A stretch of DNA of 8,079 bases, taken from assembly GCA_003648125.1 (NCBI GenBank), contig QMOE01000080.1:1-8079 (forward strand). Reading direction: 5' to 3'. The notes below the pieces were generated by a model. It was not told the DNA's origin. It saw only the letters and a program-made list of their open reading frames with translations, and ran no database searches. The translations under genes were made by a program, and so were the position numbers. This stretch comes from Chloroflexota bacterium (GTDB taxonomy: Bacteria > Chloroflexota > Anaerolineae > B4-G1). Positions 5,742-8,079 of the stretch are shown here, piece by piece (positions within the stretch are counted from its first letter, which is position 1; each line of letters begins with the position of its first letter).

Positions 5742-6416
5742 TTATTGAGAAGATACTCCTTGTGATGATTGAGCCGACACCGGCTCGCCGGCCTCCAGAC
5801 CGGCGACTATGTAGACGGCGGCCAAGACGGTGAAGATATAAGCCTGCAAGACGCCGGTGAGCATACTGAAAGCGACCAGGGGCAACGGCGCGATCAAGGG
5901 CACCAGCGCGAAGACGACGGCCACAATCAGTTCGGTGCTGATGATGTTGCCAAAGAGTCGTAAGGTGAGTGACAGGGTACGGCTGATGTGGCTGATCAAC
6001 TCCATGGGTAGCATAAAGATCGGCGAGGCCATGTCTTTGAAGAAGCCTATTACCCCTTTGGCGCGAATGCCAAAGTAGTAGACCGAGAAGAAGACGACCA
6101 ATGCCAGGGCCAGCGGCGTGTTGATGTCTCGCGTGGGAGAGACTACAAGAGGCACGATGCCGATCACGTTGGCGACGGCGATGAAGATAGCCAGTGCTCC
6201 CAGGAAAGACAGGTATGGTTCTGCCGGCCGGCCCATCACGCTCGACACCGTATCAATTAGAAAATCCACCAGCATCTCCAGTGCCGCCGGCTGGCGACGG
6301 CCTATCATGGCCGCTGCTCCGACAATGATGACCATCATGATCCAGGTCGAGACGACCGTGTCGCGTATCGGTATGCCGAATATGGTGAATACTACTTGCG
6401 GGAAGAAGCCTTCCAT
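5742..6416 (-). CDS. atpB: ATPase a subunit (ion channel)
   Basis: Subunit a is the membrane stator with the two half-channels that load and unload ions on the c ring. The 224-residue product has about five hydrophobic segments. The essential stator arginine is R153 in SLTLRLFGN (149-157), equivalent to E. coli aR210. The ATG at 6416 is chosen because AAGGAG at 6429-6424 lies 7 bases upstream; an in-frame TTG two codons earlier is only one base from it. The site overlaps the atpR stop codon, so the two genes are likely coupled (11-base gap). A 95-base gap with a hairpin follows before atpE. The short Ser/Gln-rich tail after the last helix is unremarkable. Confidence 0.94.
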   Translation of the reverse strand: MEGFFPQVVFTIFGIPIRDTVVSTWIMMVIIVGAAAMIGRRQPAALEMLVDFLIDTVSSVMGRPAEPYLSFLGALAIFIAVANVIGIVPLVVSPTRDINTPLALALVVFFSVYYFGIRAKGVIGFFKDMASPIFMLPMELISHISRTLSLTLRLFGNIISTELIVAVVFALVPLIAPLPLVAFSMLTGVLQAYIFTVLAAVYIVAGLEAGEPVSAQSSQGVSSQ

Positions 6417-6423
6417 ATCCAAA

Positions 6424-6429
6424 CTCCTT
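6424..6429 (-). promoter_or_regulatory. Ribosome binding site fixing the atpB start
   Basis: AAGGAG overlaps the atpR TAA stop (6430-6428) and sits 7 bases before the ATG at 6416. It rules out the TTG at 6422. Confidence 0.7.
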
Positions 6430-6730
6430 ATGTCTGCGTTGTGCCGCCATCAGACACGCCGGACAACGAGGGGCGAAGCCCCAACCAGCACGTCGTTCCC
6501 CAGCGGGCCAGCCACAGCCCGGCGAAGACCAGCAAGCCGGGCACGATGCCCTGCTGTAAGGCGACGATCAGCACGCCGGCGACGACTGTCCAGCGCAGCA
6601 GCGCCCCACCCAGAGCCCAGGCCACGGCGCGATGGGGAGATTCAGGCCGTATGCAGCCTACCCCCCACCACAGGGTCAGCGTGTTTAACACACCCACTGC
6701 CCCGCCCGCACACAACCACAATGTGATCAT
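6428..6730 (-). CDS. atpR: N-ATPase subunit AtpR
   Basis: AtpR is a small membrane protein found only in N-type ATPase operons, always between atpQ and atpB. The 100-residue product has three hydrophobic segments (about 2-24, 36-60 and 62-82). Arginines lie inside two of them (R46 and R76), and charged residues buried in the membrane are a feature of this family. Its exact job is unproven; a role in assembling or tuning the c ring or the ion path has been proposed. The ATG at 6730 shares one base with the atpQ TGA (TGATG), so translation is coupled. The reading frame stays open much further upstream, but that part overlaps atpQ and is Arg-rich and unlike the family. Identity rests on gene order, length and topology more than on strict motifs. 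Confidence 0.82.
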   Translation of the reverse strand: MITLWLCAGGAVGVLNTLTLWWGVGCIRPESPHRAVAWALGGALLRWTVVAGVLIVALQQGIVPGLLVFAGLWLARWGTTCWLGLRPSLSGVSDGGTTQT

Positions 6731-7008
6731 CAGAGCGTCTCGTTCTCGCCTGTCTCTTGTGCAGCACGTTGCCGGTCGCGCTCGATCACGCGGCGGATAG
6801 CTCGCGACACGTTGTAAAAACCTGTGACGATGCCCAGTACCAGCAAGCCCATAGTGAAGACGTAGCCGGTGTGCAGCCAGCGGTCCAGAAAGTGCCCCAG
6901 CAACGCCCCGCCAAAGATCGGCAGCGCCAGATCCCATCCCAGCGACGTGGCCGCCAGCGCTTCGCGCCAGACGGCGCTCCAGACACCCTGCTCATTATTC
7001 TTCATCAT
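6730..7008 (-). CDS. atpQ: N-ATPase subunit AtpQ (AtpI/AtpZ-like)
   Basis: This 92-residue protein has two membrane helices (about 25-45 and 50-70), a Gly-rich first helix (LPIFGGALLGHFLDRWL) and a basic, highly charged tail (RAIRRVIERDRQR). This fits the AtpI/AtpZ-like family, whose members help assemble the c ring or move Mg2+/Ca2+. In N-ATPase operons this is AtpQ, which is placed before AtpR as here. The start is ATG at 7008 (or the ATG at 7005 next to it), with GAGG just before. An in-frame GTG at 7071 would add 21 residues, overlap epsilon and absorb a perfect hairpin, and it has no good ribosome binding site, so it is rejected. It ends in a 1-base overlap with atpR. Confidence 0.8.
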   Translation of the reverse strand: MMKNNEQGVWSAVWREALAATSLGWDLALPIFGGALLGHFLDRWLHTGYVFTMGLLVLGIVTGFYNVSRAIRRVIERDRQRAAQETGENETL

Positions 7009-7027
7009 CCTCGTCCAACGTTTCCCC

Positions 7028-7057
7028 AACCTGGTGAAGGTCGCAATCTTCACCAGG

Positions 7058-7059
<2 letters not shown>
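7028..7059 (-). other. Perfect 12-bp hairpin between atpC and atpQ
   Basis: On the minus strand AACCTGGTGAAG (7059-7048) and CTTCACCAGGTT (7039-7028) pair perfectly around an 8-base loop. The first arm starts inside the atpC TAA stop, and the hairpin ends 20 bases before the atpQ ATG. A GGGGAAA sequence follows rather than a U-run, so it is not a standard terminator. It divides the F1 genes atpD-atpC from the membrane-sector genes. A partial third copy lies at 7078-7071, in the last codons of atpC. Confidence 0.7.

Positions 7060-8079
<1,020 letters not shown>

Noticed and set aside
6118..6726. A 202-codon plus-strand open frame across atpB and atpR
   Set aside because: It is antisense to two membrane-protein genes and its product is low-complexity and Arg/Ser/Thr-rich, as expected of a shadow frame.
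6428..6937. A longer 169-residue version of AtpR
   Set aside because: The extra 69 residues overlap atpQ in another frame and are Arg-rich and unlike a membrane protein. The ATG at 6730, coupled to the atpQ stop, gives the expected 100-residue protein.

Overview
The window is dominated by one long minus-strand operon (8079 down to 1668) encoding an N-type F1Fo ATPase. Read 5'->3' on the minus strand, the order is atpD (beta, cut by the window's right edge), atpC (epsilon), atpQ, atpR, atpB (a), atpE (c), atpF (b), atpA (alpha), a small PII-like gene, and atpG (gamma). This is the atpDCQRBEFAG order described for the laterally transferred N-ATPases. It includes the diagnostic atpQ/atpR pair and lacks a separate delta gene. 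The extra gene between atpA and atpG is not part of the described order. Its product resembles the cyclic-di-AMP-binding PII-like proteins (DarA/PstA, DUF970 family), and it is translationally coupled to atpA.

Two plus-strand genes lie at the left end. The first (1-386, cut by the left edge) is the C-terminal half of a coiled-coil/C4 zinc-ribbon protein. The second (441-1652) is an FAD-dependent oxidoreductase of the DAO fold. It converges on atpG with only 15 bases between the stop codons.

The ATPase has several unusual traits. Alpha carries a tandem duplication of its first ~46 residues. The b subunit ends in a delta-like domain. Epsilon is only 86 residues and lacks the usual C-terminal helical hairpin. 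The c subunit has two carboxylates (E33, E66) in its ion site, and several glycines of its inner helix are replaced by bulkier residues. The two longest gaps inside the operon (before atpQ and before atpE) each hold a perfect hairpin without a U-tract, so they are more likely mRNA processing, stability or translation-control elements than terminators.

Working together, beta, alpha, gamma and epsilon form the catalytic F1 head and rotor shaft; a, c and b form the membrane ion channel, rotor ring and stator; AtpQ and AtpR are small membrane accessory proteins of this ATPase class. The ion site fits Na+ or H+. The PII-like protein may be a nucleotide sensor that acts on the ATPase, but this is inference.

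The organism is a GC-rich bacterium. The mix of a DUF970-type protein, a zinc-ribbon protein and this DAO-family style is compatible with Chloroflexota, but that is a weak guess. There is no gene-free stretch over 300 bases, and I saw no tRNA, rRNA, CRISPR array or insertion sequence.
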